Shown: positions 39,485 through 48,512, counted from the first letter of the stretch. The stretch: DNA of 64,000 nucleotides from Natronobacillus azotifigens (GCF_026805325.1 NZ_JAPRAT010000003.1:124001-188000); one strand, 5' to 3'. Notes: a model not told the origin generated them from the sequence alone. Numbers and translations: made by a program.

Positions 39485-39576
39485 TATAATCACCCCAAAA
39501 CGTTTCATTGTATGTTGATAACTTGACGATTACAACTATTACACTTGCGAATCAAATTATCCTCTAATCACTTATA

Positions 39577-39605
39577 AATATATACGTATATGTAAGCGTT
39601 GTCAA
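39577..39605 (-). promoter_or_regulatory. Strong operon promoter with exact-consensus cre box and central palindrome
   Basis: On the minus strand there is a consensus -35 TTGACA (39605-39600), a 17-bp spacer and -10 TATATT (39582-39577), about 95 bp before the first operon gene. TGTAAGCGTTGTCA (39591-39604, plus strand) matches the CcpA consensus at every defined position and covers the -35. The palindrome ATATACGTATAT (about 39579-39590) lies across spacer and -10 and is a candidate operator for the divergent ArsR-type regulator. Confidence 0.82.
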
Positions 39606-39755
39606 CAACAAATTAGTGAATCAAAAAAATTTTTTTGCTTTTAATTAACCTTTTTGTTAATCTGTACTTAACATTACTTCTTTGCATAGCATAAATTATT
39701 ATTGTTTATTCTATCTTTAAGCAACCCTATCCCATTGAATGTGAGGTAAAGTATT

Positions 39756-40658
39756 ATGCAGTTAGAAATTGATAAAGAATCATTACCTGTCTATGAAGCG
39801 TTAGCAAGCGATGTACGATTACGTATTATTCAGCTGTTATCAAAAAACAAAATGAATTTGAAACAAATAGCAGATACTCTCGAATTAAGTAGTCCGATTG
39901 TATCTAAGCATGTAGAGAAATTAGAACAGGCCGGGATTATTCGCACAGAGAAAATCCCCGGAAAATCTGGCTTACAGCGTGTTTCTTTTCTAAAAGTTGA
40001 ACATATGGAGATCAACTTTCCAAAAAAGATTCAAGATTCTTATGCTATTCATGAGACATCCGTACCAATTGGTCATTATACAGATTATGATGTCCTACCA
40101 ACTTGTGGCCTTGCTTCCTCTAAAGAATTTATTGGCATACTCGATCAACCCAAATACTTCATGGCACCACAACGTGTAGATGCAGGAATTCTATGGTTCA
40201 CGCAAGGGTTTGTTGAATATAAACTACCAAACTATTTAAATCCAGATGAGCAGCTACATCAAATTGACATTAGTTTTGAGATTGGATCCGAGTTTCCATT
40301 AGCGAACTCAGAATGGCCCTCTGAAATAAGCTTTTCATTAAATGGTCATGAGATGGGTTCATGGATAAGCCCTGGGGATTTTGCTGACAAACGCGGAAAA
40401 ATGACGCCAGATTGGTGGCCAAGTAAACTGAATCAATACGGACTTTTAAAAACATTACAAATTACTTCTGCAGGAACTTATATTGATGGAGACCAAATCT
40501 CAGATCTCACAATCAATGATCTAGATGTTTCAATCGATGGCTGGACACTACGGATTGAAGTGAGAGAAGACGCAAAACACGTAGGTGGGGTAACGTTATT
40601 TGGGAAAAAATTCGGTAATCATGAGCAAGACATCATTTTCAAATTATATTATATCTAA
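39756..40658 (+). CDS. ArsR-type winged-helix regulator with C-terminal beta-rich sensor domain
   Basis: Of 300 residues, the first 75 form an ArsR winged helix (LASDVRLRIIQLLSKNKMN, LELSSPIVSKHVEKLEQAG). The cysteine metal site of ArsR/SmtB is absent. The remaining ~220 residues are beta-rich (ISFSLNGHEMGSW, LDVSIDGWTLRIEV, GGVTLFGKKFG) and look like a jelly-roll ligand-binding domain, plausibly for a sugar. It is transcribed divergently from the eight-gene import operon and is therefore its probable local regulator. A GTGAGG site precedes the ATG. The sugar-sensing role is inference. Confidence 0.8.
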   Translation: MQLEIDKESLPVYEALASDVRLRIIQLLSKNKMNLKQIADTLELSSPIVSKHVEKLEQAGIIRTEKIPGKSGLQRVSFLKVEHMEINFPKKIQDSYAIHETSVPIGHYTDYDVLPTCGLASSKEFIGILDQPKYFMAPQRVDAGILWFTQGFVEYKLPNYLNPDEQLHQIDISFEIGSEFPLANSEWPSEISFSLNGHEMGSWISPGDFADKRGKMTPDWWPSKLNQYGLLKTLQITSAGTYIDGDQISDLTINDLDVSIDGWTLRIEVREDAKHVGGVTLFGKKFGNHEQDIIFKLYYI

Positions 40659-40665
40659 AAAAAAG

Positions 40666-40716
40666 TAACGAGATCGTTGGGGGATGTGTATAACCCTATC
40701 GATCTCGTTATGTTTT
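40666..40716 (+). terminator. Terminator of the ArsR-type regulator gene
   Basis: A perfect 11-bp stem TAACGAGATCG / CGATCTCGTTA is followed by TGTTTT. Confidence 0.8.
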
Positions 40717-41022
40717 GACTGGAAAAACTACTCTTGTTCACATATTCACAACTTATTCGTACAAGATCCTTAAAAAATTCACTTTTACCTTAATACGTAA
40801 ATATAATCAATAATTTCTGAAGGATTTCCTGAGTGTTGTTCGTGAATTGGGTTAAAAAAAGATTTTAATTTTAATCCCAATCACTACTAAAATAATTATT
40901 CGGAAAATCCCAGTCGATAGAGCCAAACTTAAGCAGCGAGGTATTTATAAAAATCTGTCACTGCTTAAAACCATTTGAATTTCTTAATGTTATGAAGGTA
41001 GCTTACGAATAAAAGATTCACT
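40717..41022. other. Gap without a gene; possible solitary transposon end
   Basis: No convincing gene is seen. The plus-strand run ending cccagtcgatagagcc at about 40924, read on the minus strand, starts GGCTCTATCGACTGGG. This looks like the terminal repeat of an ISL3-type insertion sequence, but no partner end or transposase is present. Treat it as a weak hint of an old insertion. Confidence 0.25.
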
Positions 41023-41286
41023 TTATTCTAACTCTTCTAATAGAATCCGGATACCTTCTTCACTTAATATGACCTTACCATCACAAAACACATAATTATC
41101 ATCACTTGTTTCCCCGGTGATCACGCATTCCTTTTTCGGTTTAAATTTCCGTAAAATAATTCGATTTCGTTCTGTGAATATTTCTAGTGGGTCCTTTGTT
41201 GCAATATCAAGTGAAGTTCTTAATTCTTTTGGTAAAACAATTCTACCCAGATGATCCGTCTTTCGAACAATACCTGTACTTTTCAT
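41023..41286 (-). CDS. AbrB-family transition-state regulator
   Basis: This 87-residue DNA-binding protein has the AbrB swapped-hairpin domain (MKSTGIVRKTDHLGRIVLPKELR) and a C-terminal half with the cysteine-containing CVITGETSDDN shared by AbrB and Abh. Such proteins form tetramers that repress stationary-phase genes during growth. The ATG at 41286 is chosen by family alignment; an ATG at 41295 lies only two bases after GGGAG. It is a single gene. Whether it is AbrB itself or the paralogue Abh cannot be decided here. Confidence 0.92.
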   Translation of the reverse strand: MKSTGIVRKTDHLGRIVLPKELRTSLDIATKDPLEIFTERNRIILRKFKPKKECVITGETSDDNYVFCDGKVILSEEGIRILLEELE

Positions 41287-41517
41287 GATATGCATTACTC
41301 CCTACTATAGTTCATTTACTGCTAGCATAACACAGTAAGTTGATTTTGTAAGCTTTTAAAAATGAAAATTTTACCTACCCTTAATCGGTTCATCTATTTA
41401 ACATACAACCATTACTTTACAATGAGAACGTGTCTTTACAAATATAATCAGTTTACTATGTTTTCGTTGCGACAAAGCTCGAACCTACTTACAAGTTGAG
41501 GTATTAAATTGAAATTT

Positions 41518-41552
41518 CGTAAAGTGCTCCTCATTTGAGGAGCACTTGTTTT
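41518..41552 (-). terminator. Hairpin after the CoA-disulfide reductase gene
   Basis: A perfect 11-bp stem AAGTGCTCCTC / GAGGAGCACTT lies a few bases after the stop codon. The T-rich tail is stronger on the plus strand (TTGTTTT) than on the minus strand, so termination efficiency for this gene is uncertain. Confidence 0.6.
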
Positions 41553-41554
41553 GG

Positions 41555-43249
41555 TTAATGAAAGTTATAGTTAGTTAAAATCGGTTGCCTATGTTCCATT
41601 TGATCGGTAAAGTATTCATATAGGGAAACTCCTAAGAAGGAACCAGAAATATTGTATACATTTTCATAACCAAGATTTTGCAAGGCGGCGACCATATTAT
41701 AACTCCGTTGTGCTGACCTACAATGTAAATAAATTGGTCGATCGGTCGGAATTTCAGCCAAACGTTGCCTGAACTGACTTAACGGAATATTGATTGCATT
41801 ATGAAAATGTCCCTTATCATATTCACTTTTTTCACGTCCATCTAAGATAAAAGCATTTTGTTCGACAAGATCTCTTACCTCTGAAACCTTCACTTGCCTT
41901 ACGTATCCATTTAAGACATTTAATCCAACCAATGCTGCCACATTCACAACATCCTTAGCAGTCCCAAAAACTGGTGAGTAGCACAATTCTAATTCTTTGA
42001 GATCATCAAGTGTACCATTCATTGTAATCATCGTTGCAATCACATCAATGCGCTTATCTGCATTTCCTTTTCCAATCGCTTGAGCACCCAAGATTCTTCC
42101 GGTTGGCACTTCAAATAACAACTTAAAATGTAATGGATTACTGTCAGGCATAATTCCAACGATGTCAGGTGGAATCACATAAACAAAATCATAATGAATA
42201 TTCGCTGCTTTAGCAGTTTTTTCATTAATGCCAGTTACTGCCGCATTTAAGTTAAACATTTTAATAGCTGATGATCCAATTACTCCGGTATTCCGGTGTG
42301 GAATATTGTACATATGATCCGCTGCCGCGCGTGCTTGTCGTTGTGCTGGTCCTGCTAGAGCAAGACGTGTCTTTTGTCCCGTAATCTTATGATGCACTTC
42401 AATGGCATCCCCAACAGCATAAATGTTTTTATTAGACGTTAAATAGTTATGATCTACCTTAATACCACCCGTTTCCCCTATCTCAAGTCCTGCCTCTTGA
42501 GCAAGTGTTGTCTCAGGGCGAACACCAATCGCCATCACAACCGCTTGTGCAGAAACTTTTTTTTCGGATTGCAACACAATCGCATTCTCTTCTACTGCTT
42601 CAATCCCATCATTTAATACTATATCCATGCCTTGACCGATCATTTCTTTGTGCAAAATTTGAATCATATCATGATCAAATGGTGCCATTACTTGACTCTG
42701 TGCTTCTACAATCGTAACTTTTTTTCCTGCATGTACTAAATTCTCTGCAACTTCCAAACCAATGAAACCACCACCAATAACGGCGATCTCCTCAATATGT
42801 TCTTGTTGTACGTGTCGGTTTAATTTTTCAATATCAAGTACATTTCGAACAGTGAAAACATGATTCTTGTCTACCCCTTTTAATGGTGGTACAATCGGAT
42901 TTGCTCCTGGAGAAAGAACTAATTTATCGTAGCTTTCCTGATAGATATTATCATTTTGCAAATCCTTTATTGTTATCGTCTTATCTTCTGGATTAACCGC
43001 AACGACTTCACTAGATGTTCTTGCTTCAATCTTGTATTGTTTTTCAAACTTGATTGGATTCATTAATACGAGTGTTTCACTATTTTCAATCGCACCACTT
43101 AAGTGATATGGTAACGCACAATTGGAAAAAGAAACGTGCGGACCACGCTCAAACATGATAATTTCTGCCTGTTCATCAAGGCGACGCACTCTTGCGGCAA
43201 CAGAAGCACCACCCGCTACACCACCAACAATTAGTATTCTTTTGCTCAT
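41555..43249 (-). CDS. CoA-disulfide reductase with C-terminal rhodanese domain
   Basis: This 564-residue flavoprotein has the FAD motif IVGGVAGGASVAAR and redox Cys44 in SFSNCALPYHL. An NAD(P)H motif AVIGGGFIGLEVAENL and YAVGDAIEV also mark the CoADR family. Residues about 460-555 form a rhodanese domain with active cysteine in LHCRSAQRS. The fusion (CoADR-RHD) reduces CoA disulfide, persulfide or polysulfide and may handle sulfane sulfur. It is monocistronic, in the cytoplasm. No sulfide-oxidation genes are adjacent. Confidence 0.93.
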   Translation of the reverse strand: MSKRILIVGGVAGGASVAARVRRLDEQAEIIMFERGPHVSFSNCALPYHLSGAIENSETLVLMNPIKFEKQYKIEARTSSEVVAVNPEDKTITIKDLQNDNIYQESYDKLVLSPGANPIVPPLKGVDKNHVFTVRNVLDIEKLNRHVQQEHIEEIAVIGGGFIGLEVAENLVHAGKKVTIVEAQSQVMAPFDHDMIQILHKEMIGQGMDIVLNDGIEAVEENAIVLQSEKKVSAQAVVMAIGVRPETTLAQEAGLEIGETGGIKVDHNYLTSNKNIYAVGDAIEVHHKITGQKTRLALAGPAQRQARAAADHMYNIPHRNTGVIGSSAIKMFNLNAAVTGINEKTAKAANIHYDFVYVIPPDIVGIMPDSNPLHFKLLFEVPTGRILGAQAIGKGNADKRIDVIATMITMNGTLDDLKELELCYSPVFGTAKDVVNVAALVGLNVLNGYVRQVKVSEVRDLVEQNAFILDGREKSEYDKGHFHNAINIPLSQFRQRLAEIPTDRPIYLHCRSAQRSYNMVAALQNLGYENVYNISGSFLGVSLYEYFTDQMEHRQPILTNYNFH

Positions 43250-43323
43250 CTATGTTTCCTCCTGGATTGAACTTTTTATCATTATGGACTTATAATACCA
43301 TTAGGGGTATTTGTTTTCAAGTC

Positions 43324-43360
43324 AAAAAGACCTCTTCCTATTTTGGAGAAGTCTTTTTAG
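43324..43360 (-). terminator. Terminator of dbpA
   Basis: AAAAAGACTTCTCC / GGAAGAGGTCTTTTT on the minus strand forms a hairpin ending in a T-tract two bases after the stop. Confidence 0.8.
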
Positions 43361-43361
43361 A

Positions 43362-44804
43362 TTATTTTTTGGCAAGATGGACTTTTAACTTTTTCCCTTT
43401 AATTGTTGTTTGTTTCATGGCTTCTAGAACGAGCATGCCTTTACCATTAAGAATTTCTACATAAGAATGCCCATCTTCAATTGTTATAATGCCAATATCA
43501 TTGGCATCAACGCCCTCCACACTAGTAATGGTACCAACAAAATCTCCGGCACGAATCTTTTTCTTCTTGCCCCCATTAAAATAGAGTTTTGTAATTGCTC
43601 GGTTTAATGTCTCACTCGGATCTTTCTTCAAGTTTGGTTTGGTATGAATTTTTTTATCAAAATCAACTCGATGAGATTCTACCTCATCTCTACTTGGAGC
43701 TGTAACTTTGTCTATGGATACTCCAATGTATGATTCAATTTCGGTTAGATATGGAACTTCGTTTGGTGTAACAAACGTAATTGCCTTGCCTGTCCGACCT
43801 GCACGACCAGTTCGGCCAATTCGATGAACATAACTTTCCTTCTCTAGTGGAATATCATAATTAACAACAAGCGGAACATTATCGACATCAATCCCACGTG
43901 CAGCAACATCTGTGGCAATAAAATAACGAAATACTCCTTTTTTGAAATCATGCATCACATCAAAGCGATCTTCTTGGATCATTCCACCATGAATTTTATC
44001 ACAAGGAAGGCCTTGTCGATCAAGTTGTTCCATTAACTCATCCACTCGCGCTTGTGTCCGACAAAAAATCATACAGCTATCTGGATTCTCCATAATCAGG
44101 ACATCTTTTAGTTGAGTTAATTTATTCATTTGTTCTACTTCCATCACTTGGTGGGTGATTTTTTTTGCCACTATTCCTTTGCTTGCAACCTTTACCTTCG
44201 TCGGATGATTCATATACTGATCTGCGAGTGCAACGATTTCATCTGGCATCGTAGCAGAAAAAATACTTGTCACTCGCTCTGTTGGAAGTTTTTCAATGAT
44301 AGAAGATACTTGATCAATAAATCCCATTTTCAGCATTTCATCTGCTTCATCAATAATAAGGTAGTTAATTTTTTCGACAGGAAATGTTTCTTTCTCTAGG
44401 TGATCGAGTACTCTCCCTGGTGTTCCAATTACAACATGACTTTTTTGTTTTAATGCTTGTTTTTGTTTAACAAATGATGATTTTCCATAAATCGTTGTCG
44501 CTTTGATTCGTTTATATCTGCCGATGTTTGTGAAATCTTCAGCCACTTGTTGTGCTAATTCTCTGGTTGGTGTTAATACAAGTGCTTGCGGTTTATTCTC
44601 AACCCACTCAACATTTTCACAAAGTGGAATCGCGAAAGACGCTGTTTTCCCGCTACCTGTTTGTGCTTGAACGATCAAATCGCTTTTATTCATCAGATAA
44701 GGAATCACTTTTTGCTGAACTTCGGTTGGAGCTTTGTAATGCAAGTGATCTAGCGCTCTTAGAATTTCCGGACTTAATTGATAGTGTTCAAAAACTGTAT
44801 TCAT
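43362..44804 (-). CDS. dbpA: DEAD-box RNA helicase DbpA (YxiN-like)
   Basis: This 480-residue ATP-dependent RNA helicase acts in 50S ribosome assembly. Helicase motifs are complete: [47 protein letters not shown] and [13 protein letters not shown]. The C-terminal ~75 residues ([20 protein letters not shown]) form the RRM-like domain of DbpA that binds hairpin 92 of 23S rRNA. That separates it from CshA-type helicases. Length equals B. subtilis DbpA. It is monocistronic. Confidence 0.94.
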   Translation of the reverse strand: MNTVFEHYQLSPEILRALDHLHYKAPTEVQQKVIPYLMNKSDLIVQAQTGSGKTASFAIPLCENVEWVENKPQALVLTPTRELAQQVAEDFTNIGRYKRIKATTIYGKSSFVKQKQALKQKSHVVIGTPGRVLDHLEKETFPVEKINYLIIDEADEMLKMGFIDQVSSIIEKLPTERVTSIFSATMPDEIVALADQYMNHPTKVKVASKGIVAKKITHQVMEVEQMNKLTQLKDVLIMENPDSCMIFCRTQARVDELMEQLDRQGLPCDKIHGGMIQEDRFDVMHDFKKGVFRYFIATDVAARGIDVDNVPLVVNYDIPLEKESYVHRIGRTGRAGRTGKAITFVTPNEVPYLTEIESYIGVSIDKVTAPSRDEVESHRVDFDKKIHTKPNLKKDPSETLNRAITKLYFNGGKKKKIRAGDFVGTITSVEGVDANDIGIITIEDGHSYVEILNGKGMLVLEAMKQTTIKGKKLKVHLAKK

Positions 44805-44884
44805 GTATGAATTCTCCTAATGTGTGTCTTTATCTTTTTCAGTATACCACGCTAAGAACAGATCATGTCTAAAACGATCGATGA

Positions 44885-44945
44885 AAAAACTTCAATCAGT
44901 GAGGATTTTAGATTTCACCCCACTAATTGATATTTCTAAAGGACA
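44885..44945 (+). repeat. Two-hairpin interspersed element, copy 5 (5' half only)
   Basis: It carries the start aaaacttcaatcagtgagga, a 5' hairpin completed by ccccactaattgat, and ctaaagga, but lacks the core and 3' hairpin. It lies just before the 20-bp repeat array. Confidence 0.6.
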
Positions 44946-45000
44946 AGTAAACTATTTTTAATTATATCGACGATTTGAAGTTGCGTATGAGAGGTAGCTA

Positions 45001-45745
45001 ACTTTCGACTTTGCGTGCATTCTTCGGATTTTGCGTGCATCTTTTCAGATTTACGTGCATTCTTCGGGATTTGCGTGCATCTTTTCCGATTTGCGTGCGT
45101 TCTTCGGGATTTGCGTTCATCTTTTCCGATTTGCGTGCATTCTCCGGGATTTGCGTGCATCTTTTCAAATTTACGTGCATTCTTCGAGATTTGCGTGCAT
45201 CTTTTCGTGTTTACGTGCATTCTCCGGGATTTGCGTGCATCTTTTCAGATTTGCGTGCATTCTCCGGGATTTGCGTGCATCTTTTCAGATTTGCGTGCAT
45301 TCTTCGTGATTTGCGTGCATCTTTTCAGATTTGCGTGCATTCTCCGGGATTTGCGTGCATCTTTTCAGATTTGCGTGCATCTTTTCAGATTTACGTGCAT
45401 TCTCCGGGATTTGCGTGCATCTTTTCGACTTTGCGTGCATTCTTCGCGGTTTGTTCGCATCTTTTCCGATTTATTCGCATTCTTCGCGATTTGTTCGCAT
45501 CTTTTCGGATTTGTTCGCATTCTCCGCGATTTGTTCGCATCTTTTCCGATTTATTCGCATTCTACGCGATTTGTTCGCATCTTTTCGGATTTGTTCGCAT
45601 TCTTCGCGATTTGTTCGCATCTTCTCGGATTTGTTCGCATTCTCCGCGATTTGTTCGCATTCTCCGCAGTTTGTTCGCATCTTTTCCGATTTATTCGCAT
45701 TCTACGCGGTTTGCTCGCGACTTTTCACTTTTGCTCGCGTTCTCC
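45001..45745. repeat. 20-bp-period tandem array, about 37 units, two alternating spacers
   Basis: Constant ten-base cores alternate with ten-base segments. Cores are TTGCGTGCAT (to about 45440), then TTGTTCGCAT (about 45450-45700), then TTGCTCGCG at the end. Intervening segments mostly alternate between CTTTTCAGAT-like and TCTCCGGGAT-like forms, giving a 40-bp higher-order period. Several overlapping frames stay open only because 20-bp units lack stops. No ribosome binding site or codon constancy supports a protein. The rest of this gap holds the dbpA promoter region and a truncated interspersed element. Confidence 0.95.
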
Positions 45746-45772
45746 AAGAGTAGATAGATTCTCTTCTTTACA

Positions 45773-45817
45773 GAAAAAAAGCCTAGCTTTGCTTTCATCA
45801 GCAAAACTAGACTTCTG
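45773..45817 (-). terminator. Terminator of the VOC gene operon
   Basis: On the minus strand GTCTAGTTTTGCT pairs with AGCAAAGCTAGGC (one or two mismatches) and ends in TTTTTTT, directly after the VOC gene. Confidence 0.85.
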
Positions 45818-45822
45818 AAAAA

Positions 45823-46593
45823 TTAACGAAATGAATAAATTCCGTCACCTATCTTAATATTTCTTCCTTTTAATTGTTCATTATCAGTACTAAATTCAAT
45901 CACCTGCAATCGATTTTCACTTCCTACTTGAAAAACAAAGGCATGTTTATCTGTTTTAACTGCGCTAGATTCATCAGTAATTATCGTCTCAAGCGCTAGG
46001 TCAAATAATTCTGCCCAATGTTCTGCAACCGCTTGTGGCTGTTCCACATGAAAAATCGCTCGCTCCATCACGACATTCCCAGCTGGATGTTCTTGAATAA
46101 TCCCCGTTTCCTTTAATTGTGCTTCACGCTCTTCATCCGATCCATTCCACTGAATCACAAACGGATAAGGCAAGCCTTGGTAATCTCCAGGGATTGTCAT
46201 CATCTTCCACTCAATTAGATTTCCTTTTGCATCATTTCTTTTACCAGCCATAATCGGTGTTGCTTCAATGCCATGTTCAGTTAGCCGTTCTCGCACCGCT
46301 TCAATATCATCTGTACGTAATGCTAATCGACTTAGCACTTCTTCTTCGGGTAAATGTTTGACTGCATCTTTTACGACATCGTTCGGATCGCCGATTGACT
46401 CTGCAAGTTCACGATCTTCTAATGCCAAAAATTCAAGATATGTTAACCCAAAATAACTTAATACATTGTATGTTCCCCACTGTTTATGAGAACCACCTTC
46501 AAAAGCGATTAGCCCATTGCTCACAAAAACATCCTTAGCCGCAGTCAAATCATTCACATAATGAACGACATGATCCCATTTGATTTTTGCCAT
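45823..46593 (-). CDS. Glyoxalase-like (VOC superfamily) protein
   Basis: This 256-residue cytoplasmic protein has an N-terminal VOC half beginning WDHVVHYVNDL, a typical metal-ligand histidine strand. A second, more degenerate half (about 165-255) starts AIFHVEQPQAVAEHW. The closest group I can name is the glyoxalase-like domain family; reactions are undefined. It lies 21 bp after the ProC-like gene and is last in the metN-type operon, so it probably acts on the imported compound or its product. No cofactor or substrate can be read from the sequence. Confidence 0.7.
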   Translation of the reverse strand: MAKIKWDHVVHYVNDLTAAKDVFVSNGLIAFEGGSHKQWGTYNVLSYFGLTYLEFLALEDRELAESIGDPNDVVKDAVKHLPEEEVLSRLALRTDDIEAVRERLTEHGIEATPIMAGKRNDAKGNLIEWKMMTIPGDYQGLPYPFVIQWNGSDEEREAQLKETGIIQEHPAGNVVMERAIFHVEQPQAVAEHWAELFDLALETIITDESSAVKTDKHAFVFQVGSENRLQVIEFSTDNEQLKGRNIKIGDGIYSFR

Positions 46594-46614
46594 ACCGATT
46601 CACTCCCCTTTCAA

Positions 46615-47418
46615 TTATTCCCCAAGTTCTGTTGTTCTTTGCACCGCTTTTAAAACACTACGCTGTAACCCCGCAGCGAAATCAGAACTATTTAATTCAT
46701 GCAATGCATTAATACCAACACCGCCAGCAGAATTATTAATATCTAATAACTGCCGTGGATGTTTGCCTGTTCGTTTTAACATTTCAACTGCTCCAACTAA
46801 GTTTTCCAATGTCACTTGCCATGCTTGCTCGCGAGGAAGACCTGCCAGAACACCCGCATCTGCCAAAGATTCAATAAAATAATACACATAATTCGGACCA
46901 GCCACTCCAAAGCCAGTAAAGATATCTATCAATGACTCATCTACATACATCACTTTTCCAAAACCATTGATAAAAAAGTCCACTTGTTCTTGAGTTGCAT
47001 GTTCGTTAAGTGCGACACCACTGTAGCCAAGCCCTGTGTCTGTTAATGTATTTGGAATCACCCGCACGATTGCACGATCTTTTCCTAAGTATTCACTGAA
47101 TTTTTCAAGTGTTACACCTGCAACAATAGATACAATTACTGCTTCTGGTTTACTATTTTGTTGAATGATTTTACCCACCTGTGCTAAATCATCTTGAGGA
47201 CGAACACCAATGACGATAATATCGGCTTTTCTCAAAAAATCACGCTGGTCTTGCCCAGTTTCAATATGATATGTCTCTGTTAAGTATGTATTTCTGGATT
47301 CAACAATATCTGTTACAGTTACTTCACTATTGTTTACCGTTTCGTTAGTGAGGATCGCTCGGATCATTGCTTCAGACATTTGTCCGCCACCAATAAAATG
47401 AATATGCTTGTTAGCCAT
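46615..47418 (-). CDS. Pyrroline-5-carboxylate reductase-like protein (ProC family, atypical)
   Basis: This 267-residue protein has the N-terminal dinucleotide motif FIGGGQMSEAMI, GVRPQD, SIVAGVTLEKF and RVIPNTL of the ProC family, which reduces pyrroline 5-carboxylate to proline. The family's C-terminal signature, usually close to SPGGTT, here reads NSAGGVGINALHEL, so the substrate pocket differs. Placed between a binding lipoprotein and a VOC gene in an importer operon, it may reduce a different cyclic imine. The ComER-like branch of the family is another possibility. Confidence 0.78.
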   Translation of the reverse strand: MANKHIHFIGGGQMSEAMIRAILTNETVNNSEVTVTDIVESRNTYLTETYHIETGQDQRDFLRKADIIVIGVRPQDDLAQVGKIIQQNSKPEAVIVSIVAGVTLEKFSEYLGKDRAIVRVIPNTLTDTGLGYSGVALNEHATQEQVDFFINGFGKVMYVDESLIDIFTGFGVAGPNYVYYFIESLADAGVLAGLPREQAWQVTLENLVGAVEMLKRTGKHPRQLLDINNSAGGVGINALHELNSSDFAAGLQRSVLKAVQRTTELGE

Positions 47419-47449
47419 GAGATCTACTCCTTTTATTTTTTATGTAAAG

Positions 47450-47487
47450 AAGCAGGTGGGAAAGGATTCCCTATCCCTGCTTCGATT
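47450..47487 (-). terminator. Hairpin after the NlpA-type lipoprotein gene
   Basis: GAAGCAGG / CCTGCTTC is an eight-bp stem with a purine-rich loop. The following T-tract is weak (TTTACAT), so partial termination or mRNA 3' protection is more likely than full stop. Confidence 0.45.
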
Positions 47488-47505
47488 GTCTTTGTCATTT
47501 ATGTC

Positions 47506-48330
47506 TTATCTTTCTTCCCATGCATACGGTAAAATGAAACCATCATATTTTGATTGGTTCGTGATATATTCTTCAAATTCTTCCGATTCATAAGCAGCCT
47601 TTAATGCTTGCGCCCATTCTGTATCTACGTCTTCTTCGCGAACAGTTACAATGATACGGTGTTCTTCTGGAGTATTTTCAATTGCTAACCCATCAGCAAT
47701 TCTCATACCTGCATCAGCAATATAGTTACCGTTAATAATTCCAAAGTCTACGTCTTCTAATGAAACTAGAATTTGTGCTGGATCTAATACTTGAAAATCA
47801 ATATCATAAGCAGCAGGTGAAACACTGCTTAAACTAAAGTCCGTTGTACCAGCATCTTCAGCTACAGTAACCCATCCTAAATCTTCTAAAATTCGTACAG
47901 CACGCTCTTGGTTTACAGGGTCATTTGGTAGTGCTACCGTTGAACCGTCTTGAACGGCGTCTAACGAGTCATGACGAACAGAGTGTAAACTTTGTGGTGC
48001 TCCTGGTGCGAATGTTAATCGTACCATATCCATATCTAATTCATCATTGATTGCTTCCATATAGGCAGTACTTTGAAATACACTAGAATCAATCGAACCT
48101 TCATCCATAGCAGGATTCACTTGCATATTTTGTGATAAAATACGGATGTCAACATCAAATCCTTGTTCTTCTAGGATTGGTAAAATACCTTCACGGAACT
48201 GTTCCTCATAAGTCCCTACACCAAAACCTGCTACAAATGACGTTTCATCTCCATCTGTATCTCCTTGATCTCCACAAGCTGCTAATACCAATACTCCCGC
48301 TAATACTAAGATCATCATTAATTTTTTCAT
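47506..48330 (-). CDS. NlpA/MetQ-family substrate-binding lipoprotein
   Basis: This 274-residue lipoprotein has signal MKKLMMILVLAGVLV and lipobox LAAC. The body is of the NlpA family (ILPILEEQGFDVDIRI, NQERAVRILEDLGWV, DFGIINGNYIADAG), which binds methionine and related amino acids for MetN-type importers. The segment that usually reads HxxYL after the FQ motif is SVFQSTAYMEAIN here, so the ligand may not be methionine. The frame opens at 48387, but the true start is ATG 48330, after AAAGGGG. An interspersed element separates it from the methyltransferase gene. Confidence 0.82.
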   Translation of the reverse strand: MKKLMMILVLAGVLVLAACGDQGDTDGDETSFVAGFGVGTYEEQFREGILPILEEQGFDVDIRILSQNMQVNPAMDEGSIDSSVFQSTAYMEAINDELDMDMVRLTFAPGAPQSLHSVRHDSLDAVQDGSTVALPNDPVNQERAVRILEDLGWVTVAEDAGTTDFSLSSVSPAAYDIDFQVLDPAQILVSLEDVDFGIINGNYIADAGMRIADGLAIENTPEEHRIIVTVREEDVDTEWAQALKAAYESEEFEEYITNQSKYDGFILPYAWEER

Positions 48331-48359
48331 TTTTCTATCCCCTTTTTTTATATTTTCTC

Positions 48360-48512
48360 TTTTATGATGGAGCGACTCCCATTTCAAAACAACAAAAAAA
48401 TGAAAGTTGTTTCGGTGAGAGTAGCTCTCGATTCCACCGCGAAGGCTTAACTAACAATCAGTGGAGGAATATCTAGCAACCCTTACTGATTGCAATTCCA
48501 CTTCATTTTACA
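48360..48512 (-). repeat. Two-hairpin interspersed element, copy 6 (minus strand)
   Basis: Read on the minus strand: aaaatgaagtggaattgcaa, tcagtaaggg, ctccactgattgttagtt, then ttgttgttttgaaatgggag and cgctcc. It has the same order of blocks as copies 2 and 4 but a shortened core. It lies within the importer operon, between the methyltransferase and lipoprotein genes. Confidence 0.6.

Noticed and set aside
45011..45818. Several overlapping plus- and minus-strand open frames of 60-267 codons coding a repetitive Phe/Cys/His-rich protein
   Set aside because: They are open in all frames because 20-bp tandem units happen to lack stop codons. There is no ribosome binding site, and the same DNA would encode three different repeats, so this is a DNA array and not a gene.
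48400..48450. T-box leader upstream of the NlpA lipoprotein gene, suggested by ccaccgcg
   Set aside because: The motif is in the wrong orientation and context (no tGGAACCGCG-type T-box with following terminator). The segment aligns with the interspersed element family.
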